From Chondrilla cf. caribensis (lineage: Eukaryota > Porifera > Demospongiae > Chondrillida > Chondrillidae): DNA of 40,000 bases. This document shows, piece by piece, positions 22,401-30,972 of this stretch. The stretch's first letter is position 1, and the number at the start of each line of letters is the position of its first letter. Below the pieces are notes generated by a model. The model did no database searches, had not been told where the DNA came from, and saw nothing but the letters and a program-made list of their open reading frames with translations. Both the position numbers and the translations under genes were made by a program. The DNA lies in NCBI GenBank assembly GCA_964020155.1, contig OZ026550.1, forward strand, positions 850,001 to 890,000, written 5' to 3'.

Positions 22401-22912
22401 TAGAACTATTATTGATAATATGTGTTGTATTTAATTTTTACAAGGTTAAGAACTAATTGTTATTAATTTTGAGAAAATTAATAACAATTCTACTCAAAAG
22501 GAAATGGCATCAATCATTTAACATCATCCCATAATTCTTACTTTACACGAGATATTATGGTATATTTGTTTTTCATTTTGCTTGTACATTACACATAATG
22601 TGTATTTTTTAAAATGCAGTTCCAAAACCCACTGAAAGCCAGCTTTTGGAATTTTTTGAGGAAGATTGGGAGAAATTCACTTCTTTCCTTGGGTGTGATC
22701 AACCAATCTTGCATGAAATCCAGGGTCACCATGGTGATAATAGATCCAGAGATTGTGCCCTAAAATTCATTCGCTGTTGGCTCGATCAAAAGCCAGGAAC
22801 CGGCAGTATCCCACGCACATGGCATAGTCTTGTGTCTGCTATTAAGGCAGGAGGTGATAAAGCTTTAGCAGAGAGGCTTTCAAAAAGATATCTTTATTCA
22901 AGACCACCGTGA
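16463..22912 (+). CDS. ZU5-UPA-death-domain protein, module A (604 aa, seven exons)
   Basis: Exons: 16463-16645, 17049-17172, 17346-17654, 17827-18368, 19325-19477, 20807-21017, 22620-22912. All borders are GT/AG and phases agree (0,1,1,0,0,1). Exon 1 is a basic helical segment of unknown type. Exons 2-3 are acidic and Ser-rich linkers with the start of a ZU5 domain (LTHEGGRYQLHP). Exon 4 carries the ZU5 body (CAELTVPADIV...VRLKHWA), then YAVPSWRD, which opens the UPA domain. Exons 5-6 complete UPA (GPGWRMKKR; IYPPSSEFHIDYEP). Exon 7 is a death domain (EEDWEKFTSFLGC...ALKFIRCWLDQKPG...TWHSLVSAI) with stop TGA and AATAAA 33 bp later. ZU5-UPA-DD is the cytoplasmic architecture of UNC5, PIDD and ankyrin-type proteins, where it controls death signalling. 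No signal peptide or transmembrane segment was seen. The true 5' end is uncertain. Confidence 0.75.
17049..17895 (+). repeat. intragenic tandem duplication (~482 bp unit) of linker exons
   Basis: Exon 2 (17049-17172) and the 3' part of exon 3 (17531-17654) encode near-identical segments, KCQTSPNQPREGQTDDSQD and KCQTSPNLPRKGQTDDSQE, each followed by GYSSEGEFSEYN. The following introns and the starts of exons 3 and 4 (TGAAATTA..AAGAACACAGAC) are also duplicated, offset by 481-482 bp. Similarity ends inside the ZU5 start, so exon 3 keeps LTHEGG..QLHP while exon 4 resumes at LVDDACCAEL, which effectively splits the ZU5 N terminus over two exons. Confidence 0.85.
18656..19182. mobile_element. non-autonomous hAT5-like element, copy 1 (in intron of module A)
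   Basis: Ends are CAGGGCCATATCC and the reverse complement of GGCTATGGCCCTG, with further inverted similarity at TGGTCCGGTT/AACCGGACCA. A 5-bp duplication ATTTA flanks it (18651-18655, 19183-19187). The 527-bp element is non-coding and related to the copy at 27191-27655. It contains a GC-rich block (GGGGGGCATGCCCCCAGACC) and the GTTTTGAAATCGGCCAT segment shared with the other MITE family. Confidence 0.85.
19735..20263 (+). mobile_element. 3' end of a non-LTR retroelement with (CCTAA)n tail
   Basis: The stretch ends with an AATAAAG signal followed by about five CCTAA repeats (about 20239-20263). A short tandem repeat after a polyadenylation-like signal is typical of CR1/L2-type LINE or derived SINE 3' ends. 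Upstream are a C-rich block and a T-rich run of TTTTATTTTATTTA units (20100-20180). The 5' boundary is approximate. Located in intron 5 of module A. Confidence 0.5.
21800..22276. mobile_element. MITE-like element, 'ggggctgc' family, degenerate copy
   Basis: Its internal GTCGTTGCATTTGAGTTCTA and TTCAAAATTGGCCATT, and its 3' end CCGGATGTTGAAATGGAAAA...GGCTGCCACAGGCAGCC, match the copies at 32703-33053 and 18656-19182. The 5' end is not clear. It lies in the last intron of module A. Confidence 0.5.
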
Positions 22913-22944
22913 GTGTTACCATTTGTCATTGTATGTACAAATGG

Positions 22945-22950
22945 AATAAA
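22945..22950 (+). promoter_or_regulatory. polyadenylation signal AATAAA after the module A death exon
   Basis: Canonical hexamer 33 bp after the TGA at 22910-22912 and ~100 bp before the first exon of module B. It supports the death exon being a genuine 3'-terminal exon. Confidence 0.6.
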
Positions 22951-23050
22951 ACATTCACTTTGTTAAATTCACACATTGTTGAATTGTTGCTTCAGTATTA
23001 GTATCAGTATATTACATAACTGAACCCCACATAATTCTACACCAATTAAG

Positions 23051-24196
23051 GATTCATTGATATCTTCAAATCCACTCGTAGTCTTTTTCCCAAGACTATT
23101 GAAGATCATTGTGCCTTACTGGGTAGCCTATCCTCAATCCTCCTCACTCACAATGGTGGGGTATTCAAACTACATCCATTTGGACTAGCAGATGAGGAAT
23201 GTTGTGCCGAGTTGACAGCTCCTAAGGGTGTGCTAGACAAAGATGTTGAAGTGAGTGTACACTATGCCATACTCCTCAGTGGACCTTTCAAGATTCCCAG
23301 GAAGATGAAGAGAGCCAGTGTCATCCTGTACTTGAGATGTCCTGAAATCGACACCTTGAAGAAGTCACTTACCATCCACTTAAGGCATTGGATACAAGAT
23401 CGCAGAAGAGCTCCAATGTACTTCATGAAAGCGCCCAATCGAAATTCAATTCCATTCCAATTTGAGCTGTTTGAAGATCATTGTTCCCAAGCAATAGGTG
23501 ATAATTGTGGATCACTGGAAATTCATGCTGAAAACAATCTTCTTTGCATTGCCACTGAAAGTGATAATCCTACTGTCAAGTGCTATGGCGTGCTACTTAA
23601 AAACAGGAGCCGTCCACCCGCTAGTGAAAATCAATCCAAAGAGCACTTCCGGTTGTGTTTATTGTATGCTGTACCCTCTATGTTCCAGGTGTGTTTATGT
23701 TGTCCAATTCAAATGATCATTCATATCGTAGACAGGATATGGATTTCTTTGCTCACTATAGGCTCTAAGAGAATACTGCAGGCAGACAGCCATAGCAGGT
23801 GGGGGCTACATCATGCTTGGAGATCTTAAAAAGGTAGACAGTAGTCAGCTCTCGTTGTATTTTTCTCATAAGAAAGGTAACGGTTGGAAAATCCAACAAA
23901 TCACTAAGGTATCATATTAACTATGAGCGAATTTGACTATCAACAGTATATTTATCAATTTATTGAATTTGTATATTAGGTTTCTGTCGGAAAACTGCAA
24001 ATAAAGGATGAAAGTATGAAAACTAATCATGGATGCAGACCCTTCATAGCATTTGGGGTGTATCCTCCATGTGCAGAATTTTATGTTATTTATACACCTT
24101 CTTTTGAGGATGGTTGTTGGGGAGACACAGAAGAAGTACGATGCAGACTGGGAAAGGATAATTTGGATCAGACGTTCCCTTTTCCTGTGCATTTGA
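23051..24196 (+). CDS. ZU5-UPA module B (three exons, no start codon and no death domain of its own)
   Basis: Exons: 23051-23688, 23762-23908, 23980-24196. The first exon begins after AATTAAG with phase 1 and carries a complete ZU5 domain: LTHNGGVFKLHPFGL, CCAELTAPKGV, VHYAILLSGPFKIP, SLTIHLRHW. It ends in LLYAVPSMFQ. Exon 2 (ALREYC...GGGYIMLGDLKK...GNGWKIQ) and exon 3 (GVYPPCAEFYVIY...FPFPVHL) form the UPA domain. The module ends at a strong donor TTGA|GTGAGTG in phase 1. There is no initiating ATG and only 138 bp back to the module A stop, so its mRNA must splice in from upstream. The phase matches the donor at 21017 (module A exon 6), giving EL-G-FIDIF. No death domain was found in the next 3.7 kb. 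Confidence 0.75.
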
Positions 24197-24995
24197 GTGA
24201 GTGATTAAAGGTTCATTCCTGTTAATCGATCATGGTTATATAAATTTAGCATCCCCTCTGTGATGGCAGGGCAGTTTTGCGGTCACAATGACATGCTTGA
24301 TGTACTAATCTTCCATCAGACCCATTCTTGTCTCCACTTCCCAAAACCTCTCCCACATGACCTCACTAATTAGAAAAAAGAATGATTAGAAGTAATTAAG
24401 GCACTGATTGCTGTCAAGGGCTGAGGAAAGATTGATCTTTTCATTTTGCAGGACAGAAAGTGGGCATTACTTTTTGGGGATTTCGAGAAGGCTAATATGC
24501 TTCAAATAAAATATCCGACCACTCCAGGCAGGAAAGAGGCCTGGGAATCAAAGATTTTATCACTATATTTAATATGGGAAATACCTCATAGCATGGAATA
24601 ACTGGTAGTAAGATGTACATCTGATTCAGCATCTTCCCAAAACTTTGATGATAATGAAGCATATACATTATATTCCTCCCTCGTTCTGAAAACTACATTA
24701 TGGGTTCCAACAACCCTAGTTACATCTGGCGGTAGCAGAATTGGCAAGCAACTGGACAAGTAAAAACTGCTATAGGACCATTATATGGGTTGTCAATTTA
24801 CACTTATTACTGTCAAAAGATTCCTGAATGGAATTGAATTTTTGAATGGGCAAGGTGCCAGACCAAAATAAAGTTCCATTTCAAGACATGGAGGCAGGGT
24901 CTTGGTACAAGATTGTTGGCATATATGTCTGCACACAAAGAGGGGACCAAATTTAAATGAGCCTATTTCAGCTTCCTATAGCTAGCCTACGCAGG
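24197..24995. other. intron-like DNA after module B
   Basis: No conserved frame or repeat recognised. Searched specifically for a death-domain exon and found none. Confidence 0.45.
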
Positions 24996-25477
24996 TACCG
25001 TATGCGCGGAAATTTTCGCAGTACTAAACTCTCGCGGTTTTCGCGGAATGCCTAGTCATCCATGAAAGTTTAATCCACGAATTATTATGGTACTCGCGAT
25101 TACGTAGCATAATAAAATGGCCGTCTATTTTCGACGTACAATGCACGTTGCAAAACACGACTACAAGGGAGCAAAGGACAATAGGTTTAGTGTTAGTTTG
25201 AATAAAGAATTGACCAAAGGTTCAAGTATTTTTGTTCATCCTGAATTTTGATATGATGTCGACAGCTACAACATAGGGATCTTCTCTATTAGCGATTTCC
25301 GAGCGCAATGAAGTACCTCTCCTTCGCGAGGCGTCCATGATACATATTAAACATGAAACCACGGATACAGCTCTCTAACTCGAACATTTTAAACTGAAAA
25401 ATAATAAATTTGATTTGGCCCACAACCGCGAAAATAAAATCCGCGAAAATCCTCAAAGTTATGCAACTGCGAAAGTT

Positions 25478-26137
25478 TAGTCTAGCTAGCTAGCCCGTCT
25501 CCGCACACGCCCCATGGGCGGAAAGTGCAGAAGACGGTCTAGCCCGAATAGCGATTAGTTCACACCTTGGTATTATCCGACCACAAATTGTGCAAGATGG
25601 CAGCCCCTCCTTCAAGCGGATAAAATCGAGCGTACGAACTGCAGTTTCTGAAGCTATCCTGTCGATTATGCAAGCTTCTTCTTTGGGATTTTCGGCACAT
25701 GTATGCTCCGAACGAAGCGAATGACACCAAAGGGATGATTTTGAATCGATACGATATATTTCGATAGATTTGCCACACCCAGTTGGTAGGCAGACTATGT
25801 TGTCCTCACCGACTAATACACTAGTAATACCCGCTTTCTGTTCGCTCGACAAAATTATATCCTCCCGCTTGATCTTTCTATCATCGGTAAAGCTCGACGA
25901 ATACCTAGGGTCTATGTTCTTTCTAACGGAAATTAGCCCTTCCCTGTATATAACGGCTTCAGCGGATAGTGACGTCATTGATCAAAAAATCTTTACCCAA
26001 AATTCTGGGCAAGGATCATTTGATTGGCCAATAGTCACGAGGCCGAGGTGTGAACTAATCGCTATTCGGGCTAGACCATCTCCCACTCTTAGCGCCCGTA
26101 GGGCCTGTGTGCGGGGACGGGCTAGCTAGCTAGACTA
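25478..26137. mobile_element. Mutator-like element carrying a helicase gene fragment (Pack-MULE-like)
   Basis: Ends TAGTCTAGCTAGCTAGCCCG and its reverse complement CGGGCTAGCTAGCTAGACTA begin long inverted repeats (~95 bp, with a variable middle). They extend to GCCCGAATAGCGATTAGTTC and its complement. A 9-bp duplication GCGAAAGTT flanks both sides (25469-25477, 26138-26146). TIR length, 9-bp duplication and the TAGTCT start match the MULE at 15353-16362. The interior encodes part of a RecQ-like helicase. Confidence 0.8.
25490..25978 (-). pseudogene. captured RecQ-like helicase fragment (162-aa frame)
   Basis: Starts with a true ATG. The segment SSEQKAGITSVLVGEDNIVCLPTGCGKS has the RecQ-type order: EQ near the start of motif 0, then Walker A (PTGCGKS). 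Motifs II-VI are absent, and the last ~25 residues are read from the transposon's inverted repeat. It is therefore a transposon-captured exon, not a working helicase. Whether the frame is expressed is unknown. Confidence 0.65.
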
Positions 26138-26212
26138 GCGAAAGTTTAGTACCGCGAAAATTTCCGCACATACGTTATAACATGTGAGATTCAAGGGCGT
26201 CGACTGGAATTT

Positions 26213-26590
26213 GGTGGTTAAGGTGTTATGTAAACAATTAAATCGCAGGTAGTGTGGGCGAGTCACATGCAACCAGCATGATGGTCAGCGACATTGAAAC
26301 ACACGAAATCAGTTGTACGAATTCGTAGCAGCTAGCGAACGTTTTTCTACCCTTTATAGTTCATCTATTATTAAAATGTTTTCTTTGAGAAATATTTGCC
26401 TCTTCTTATGCTTATTATGTACGAGAGACACAGTCGCACGAATTACATATTGGTGCTTACGTAATCCGAACCTCGTGACAGTAACGTGATCTGGAGGAGC
26501 AGTCTGGGTTTTGAGCATAGCTGAAATTCTCGGAGAATGCGGAATTTTTAAGTGAAGCCCAGAGCTATGTATGCATCGACATTGGGTAGA
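26213..26590. repeat. diverged duplicate of 28137-28440
   Basis: Shared blocks in the same order: CAGGTAGTGTGGGCGAGTCA / CAGGTAGTGTGGGTGGGTCA; GTGACAGTAACGTGATCT / GTGACAGTAATGTGATCT; TTCTCGGAGAATGC / TTCTCAGAGAATAC; ATGCATCGACATTGG / ATGCATCAACATCAGG. Frames differ between the copies, so no protein is supported. It may be an old intronic segmental duplication or an unrecognised repeat family. Confidence 0.6.
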
Positions 26591-27185
26591 AGAAGGGTAA
26601 AGCCAACTTTTCACCGCAGTGCTTCTTGTTATTCGCTTCTGTTGTCAACATGTGATGGTTTATGTTTTTTACCTCTTGCAGTGAACCGACAAAAACCGTC
26701 ATATCTCAGGAATAGAAAAAGAAATCAACAAGCACCGCGGTGAAAGGATAGGTGTCATTATTGCGAATATTTCGAACTAGAAAGTTAAGCTCGTGCCTTC
26801 CATCAAAAATTCCGCACTTCGATAAAAGCCTTTTTCATAGGTATGACGGTATGCTAAATATATCTCCATCAAATGAGCGAAGTACAAACCATCCAAGGGA
26901 TTGAAACATAGCTATAATGTATTAGAAATGTTGAAGCCATTCATTCGTGCATAAAACCAGTCCTGGAGGAAGGAAAAGGCAGAAATAATGAGAGCAATTT
27001 TCCAGCGGCCATTTTGTTTACGGAACCGATCTCACATGTTCTACCTGCGTGGCTAGCTATAGAAAGCTGAAATGTAGCTCCTATAAATAGTCCATACCTG
27101 GTCCACTTCTACTTATGAAATTTCAGTGAAATGAGAGAATCAGGATTCAAGAAATATTTAATTATTGTAAAGTCGGATGTATAGT
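26591..27185. other. intron-like DNA, nothing recognised
   Basis: No supported exon or repeat between the duplicated segment and the hAT5-like element. Confidence 0.4.
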
Positions 27186-27190
27186 GCACA

Positions 27191-27655
27191 CAGGGCCATA
27201 GCCACCGGTCCGGTTGGTATGGTTTCAACTGGACCACTTTTCAGGACAGTACCAAAAATAGCTAAATATTTCAAAAAAAACTTTTCCTTTGTTACTAAGG
27301 GAGAAAACAATATCGAATTGCACTCGAATCACTTGGGCGTCTCTTTTAGGATCAGGAGGACCTTCGCTGAAGTTATTACCTTCATAGATGTTGTTGCGCT
27401 CGAATTCTACCCCAAGTCCTAATCCCAACGTTTTGAAATCAGCCATCTTGTTCGTGTTGTATAAATTACAATATAAATTCATGATCACTGTTGCGGTTAT
27501 GCATAGGAATTTATATATTTATCAAATAAATTGGCATCAAGGACTACCTCTGAATTTCCCTGGGAGGCATGCCCCAGACCCCCCTACATTATGCCTCACC
27601 ATGTCTACATATTACCGTAAACCGGACCACTTCACATTCGATGGCTACGGCCCTG
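27191..27655. mobile_element. non-autonomous hAT5-like element, copy 2
   Basis: Ends CAGGGCCATAGCC and GGCTACGGCCCTG, 465 bp, flanked by a 5-bp duplication GCACA (27186-27190, 27656-27660). Collinear with 18656-19182 apart from a deletion of ~60 bp in the middle. Two copies with different 5-bp duplications prove the ends. Confidence 0.87.
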
Positions 27656-27921
27656 GCACATATGGAAGGATTAATGTCAAGTTATTTCAGACAGTATACT
27701 AAAACTATATGTACTGGTTGGGACATATTGTCAGGATAGGGGCCTGTAATTAGACTGGGTGGTAGTAGTGTATGGCAACAGTCCAATGGTTATTGTACAG
27801 TGTTATTATAATTAATGGAGAAATGAGGGTGGGGTATATCAGATTACACTACAACAATGATTCATAATTGAATTTAGCTTCTTTTTGTTTGAAGGAATAT
27901 TCTTGTTCTTCACTTCCACAG

Positions 27922-27993
27922 AGGTGCCAGAATCTACGAAGAATCCACTTTACAGGCTGAGTACAGACTTCACTGACAAGGACTCAGAAGGAG
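27922..27993 (+). CDS. linker exon 1 between modules B and C
   Basis: 72 bp bounded by CTTCCACAG and GAG|GTAGCAT, phase 1 in and out. It encodes VPESTKNPLYRLSTDF followed by the acidic TDKDSEG. The VP..T start resembles the start of the module A death exon (VPKPTESQLL), so it may be a truncated death-exon relic used as a linker. The assignment depends on phase and context only. Confidence 0.5.
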
Positions 27994-28136
27994 GTAGCAT
28001 AGTGCATACAAATTTCCTACTCTTAACACATCCTTAAAGTTTGAAAATTTTTGTAAGTCTTTCGATAAAGAATTTGAGGGTTGTGAAGTGTATACACAGA
28101 TTAAACATGTGTGATTTGAGGATGTTGACTAGATAT

Positions 28137-28440
28137 ATGTTGTTTAAGTGCTATGTTAAGAACTAAAATTACAGGTAGTGTGGGTGGGTCACATGCAATT
28201 CACTTGATAAGCAGTAACATTTCAAATGCAGGAATACGAAATTGTCAATACAGCAGCAACCGTAGACTTTTTATTCCTTTACGAAGATTGTTTATAACTT
28301 GTAGACATAATCATAATTCAAGCCTTGTGACAGTAATGTGATCTAGGGACCGGGTGTAGTGATTTATCATCAATTGTATTCTCAGAGAATACTGAGTTTT
28401 TAACTACCACCAAGATTTATCATGCATCAACATCAGGACA
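28137..28440. repeat. diverged duplicate of 26213-26590
   Basis: Second copy of the segment described at 26213; conserved blocks start at CAGGTAGTGTGGGTGGGTCA (about 28171). A 62-aa open frame here is not conserved in the other copy. Confidence 0.6.
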
Positions 28441-28566
28441 AATTAATTACCTTTAAATTTATGTAAGCATATATTTGTACAGCCCAAAGACCTTGCATGC
28501 ATAACAGTAGTATATTCAGTACTAAATATTACATGCTGAATATTACATGCTCTTTGTGTACTGCAG

Positions 28567-28671
28567 GTTTGTACCATTATACAGGGTCTGTTTATGATGT
28601 ATGTGACATTGAAACCGACTCTGAAATGTTGGATGTTGAGACTGATGATGTCGACTGTGAGAAACTCTTAA
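28567..28671 (+). CDS. linker exon 2 (acidic) before module C
   Basis: 105 bp bounded by TACTGCAG and CTTAA|GTGGGT, phase 1 in and out. It encodes LYHYTGSVYDVCDIETDSEM followed by a very acidic stretch ending CEKLL. Composition and phase resemble the acidic linkers ahead of the ZU5 exon in module A (GYSSEGEFSEYN). Joined to module C it gives LLSSEVDIRSF. Confidence 0.55.
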   Translation, partial: VCTIIQGLFMMYVTLKPTLKCWMLRLMMSTVRNS

Positions 28672-29180
28672 GTGGGTGAAATACTTAATATCATGGTGCT
28701 CATACACTGCTGGTGCCCGATCAGCAAATTTTCCAAGCTGGAACAAGCCAGTTCGATGGAGTATATAAGGACAATTGAAAAACTGTAAAATGTCCTGTTT
28801 GAGTTGGTTGATAATTTCTTGAAGTGATGTTATAACCAATCAACACCCAGTATTGATCAGACTGTGCTGTGTAAAGAAAGGTTCAGAATGCTAACAGGTA
28901 AAATGTTATGAAAATAATATACAGTCATCAGTCATCTGGATGGACCTATTCTTCTTGACAACACCAAAGTTGTACTTAGGTATATAAGAGTCAAAGAGTG
29001 AACAGCTGTACAGTATTCTGAATTGAATGGTTGTTTAACACATAGCATGACCATCTTTATATTCCATGGTGATTGGTTAAGACATCACTTCATGTCAATT
29101 ATTAATCATATCAAATTAAACAGGAATAATTCCAATCCTACTACTCTAATGCATACCAGTTATAACTCAGTGAATGCATA
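28672..29180. other. intronic DNA, nothing recognised
   Basis: No exon or repeat recognised between linker exon 2 and the GT tract. Confidence 0.4.
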
Positions 29181-29188
29181 CATGTGTT

Positions 29189-29247
29189 GTGTGTGTGTAT
29201 GTGTGTGTGTGTGTGTGTGTGTGTTTGTGTTTCTGTGTGTTTGTGTT

Positions 29248-29291
<44 letters not shown>
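29189..29291. repeat. (GT)n microsatellite
   Basis: GT tract with a few TTT/CT interruptions. The apparent cysteine/valine-rich and threonine/histidine-rich frames over it are artefacts. Confidence 0.95.
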
Positions 29292-29293
<2 letters not shown>

Positions 29294-29477
29294 GGAGCAC
29301 AGGTATAACATAAATGCAGCCAATATTTTAAGTAAAATATTGCAGTTTTTATGTTTTGAAAAAGTGAAATGAATAAGCATATATAGGCATGCAAGCATTA
29401 ATTTTCATACAATCCTAGTTTTATCAACAGTAAATTCCTGCTGCATGAAAGCTATCTTCACTCAAGAATGCATCAAG

Positions 29478-29766
29478 CATAGGCGGTGGAACCGGGGGGG
29501 GGGCAGGGGGGGGCAGTTGCCCCCCCTAAGTTTGGGCAGGGGGGGCATTGCCCCCCCTAATTTTCAAGGAGACATATAATGTTACATAGACATATACACA
29601 TATTATTAATATAATTTTGAATAAGCCTTGGTGTTATGAACATATGCATAGAATTTACTGAAGTGAAGGAGTGGCTAGTATATGCTAATTTGGTGACTTA
29701 GTGTTCTGTACTGCATGTGCACTGGACCACCGCCCCCCCTAAGATTTTTATGTTCCACCGCCACTG
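29478..29766. mobile_element. 289-bp hAT5-like MITE with G-rich core
   Basis: Ends CATAGGCGGTGGAAC and GTTCCACCGCCACTG form inverted repeats; TCAAG is duplicated at both sides (29473-29477, 29767-29771). The interior has runs of 7-10 G and C (GGGGGGGGGGCAGGGGGGGG, TTGCCCCCCC), which could form G-quadruplexes. Non-coding. Confidence 0.8.
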
Positions 29767-29771
29767 TCAAG

Positions 29772-30445
29772 TATGAAAGTTGATTGATCAAGCAATTTGA
29801 ATATTTGATGCAGTTACACCTACACTAATACGTACAATCAAATGGCAATTTTAGATTTATAATTTATTTCATTTAATCATTCTGCACTATTCAACCGATG
29901 TATGTTTTCCAGCTTGTATAAACAATCCTTCTCCAAATTTAACACATCTTGTACCATGAGAAACCAGAAGTGTTTTCAGGAATCCCTTTATATATGGATA
30001 ACATGAAAATTGTTATATGCCCGATCATGCCTCGAGACAATAGTTGGTAATATTAATTTCTTTTTTTGCATTCTACCTATGTTGTCTTCTTGTTGTCTTG
30101 TGCTAGGTACAAGTTCTGTTTATTTAATTCTCCCAATACAAGAGAAATAGGCAATTTTGTGCCAAATTCGTGGAATATTGGAGTGATATGGACAAACATC
30201 ACTTCACTAAAAATTCTTGCTTTTAACAATCACCCTCTGTGTACTATGGTGTCAGTAGCTTTCATACAACTCTCCCAAAATTAATCAGAACATTAGCCAA
30301 TTTCACATGGTTCATTGGAGCTGCAATTTTATCATTACTGAAGTGAAATAGTGATATTCAAAAACAGAATGTTAGCTATAAACATGCACAGACTGTTGGA
30401 CTATGTTTTTTTGCTTGTATTGTCATCTGTAAAGAAATAAACAAG
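29772..30445. other. intronic DNA, nothing recognised
   Basis: No supported exon; short frames only. Confidence 0.4.
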
Positions 30446-30447
30446 TA

Positions 30448-30919
30448 CAGTGAAACCTCTCTAATCCGACACTCAACAGGGAATGAAAATAACGTCGGAT
30501 TAAGAGGTTGTCGGATTAGAGAGGTTTCATCGTCAAATAAATGTAATACATGTACATTTTTTCATATTTATTATACAGTATTTCACTGACTGTATCTTAT
30601 GTTGCATAATTATGTACCTAGTCTTATTATTGTATCACTAGTAACAATGTATATATATAATAAATATGAAAAAATGTACATGGATAAACATTACTTGGTG
30701 TTATTTTTAAAAAAGGATGTTAAACTGCTTTGCTTTAAATGTTTTTGTTTGTCAGCAATTGACCTTTTTTCAACAACTTGTGTCATTTTGTCCACAAGTG
30801 TGAGGCACTCTTGGTCATTATGCTGGAAATACAATGCTGATTGTGATAAATAGGCCAGAGCCTCTGTTGTTGTGGGTGGGGATGGATCCACTTGCATCAA
30901 AGTGTCATCGTCATTGTCG

Positions 30920-30972
<53 letters not shown>

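Larger units (their letters stand above)
24998..26175. mobile_element. TA-flanked DNA element (Tc1/mariner-like ends) hosting a nested MULE
   Basis: Left end CCGTATGCGCGGAAATTTTC and right end GAAAATTTCCGCACATACGT are inverted repeats, continuing inward as GTACTAAACT/AGTTTAGTAC. A TA dinucleotide lies outside each end (24996-24997, 26176-26177). The element is interrupted by the 660-bp insertion at 25478-26137. No transposase seen. The superfamily rests on the TA target and is tentative. Confidence 0.6.

Noticed and set aside
22620..23688. Splicing from the death exon (GTGAGTG at its end) directly into module B
   Set aside because: The donor would be phase 2 and the joined frame meets a TGA within three codons; the phase-1 skip from 21017 is the only open join seen.
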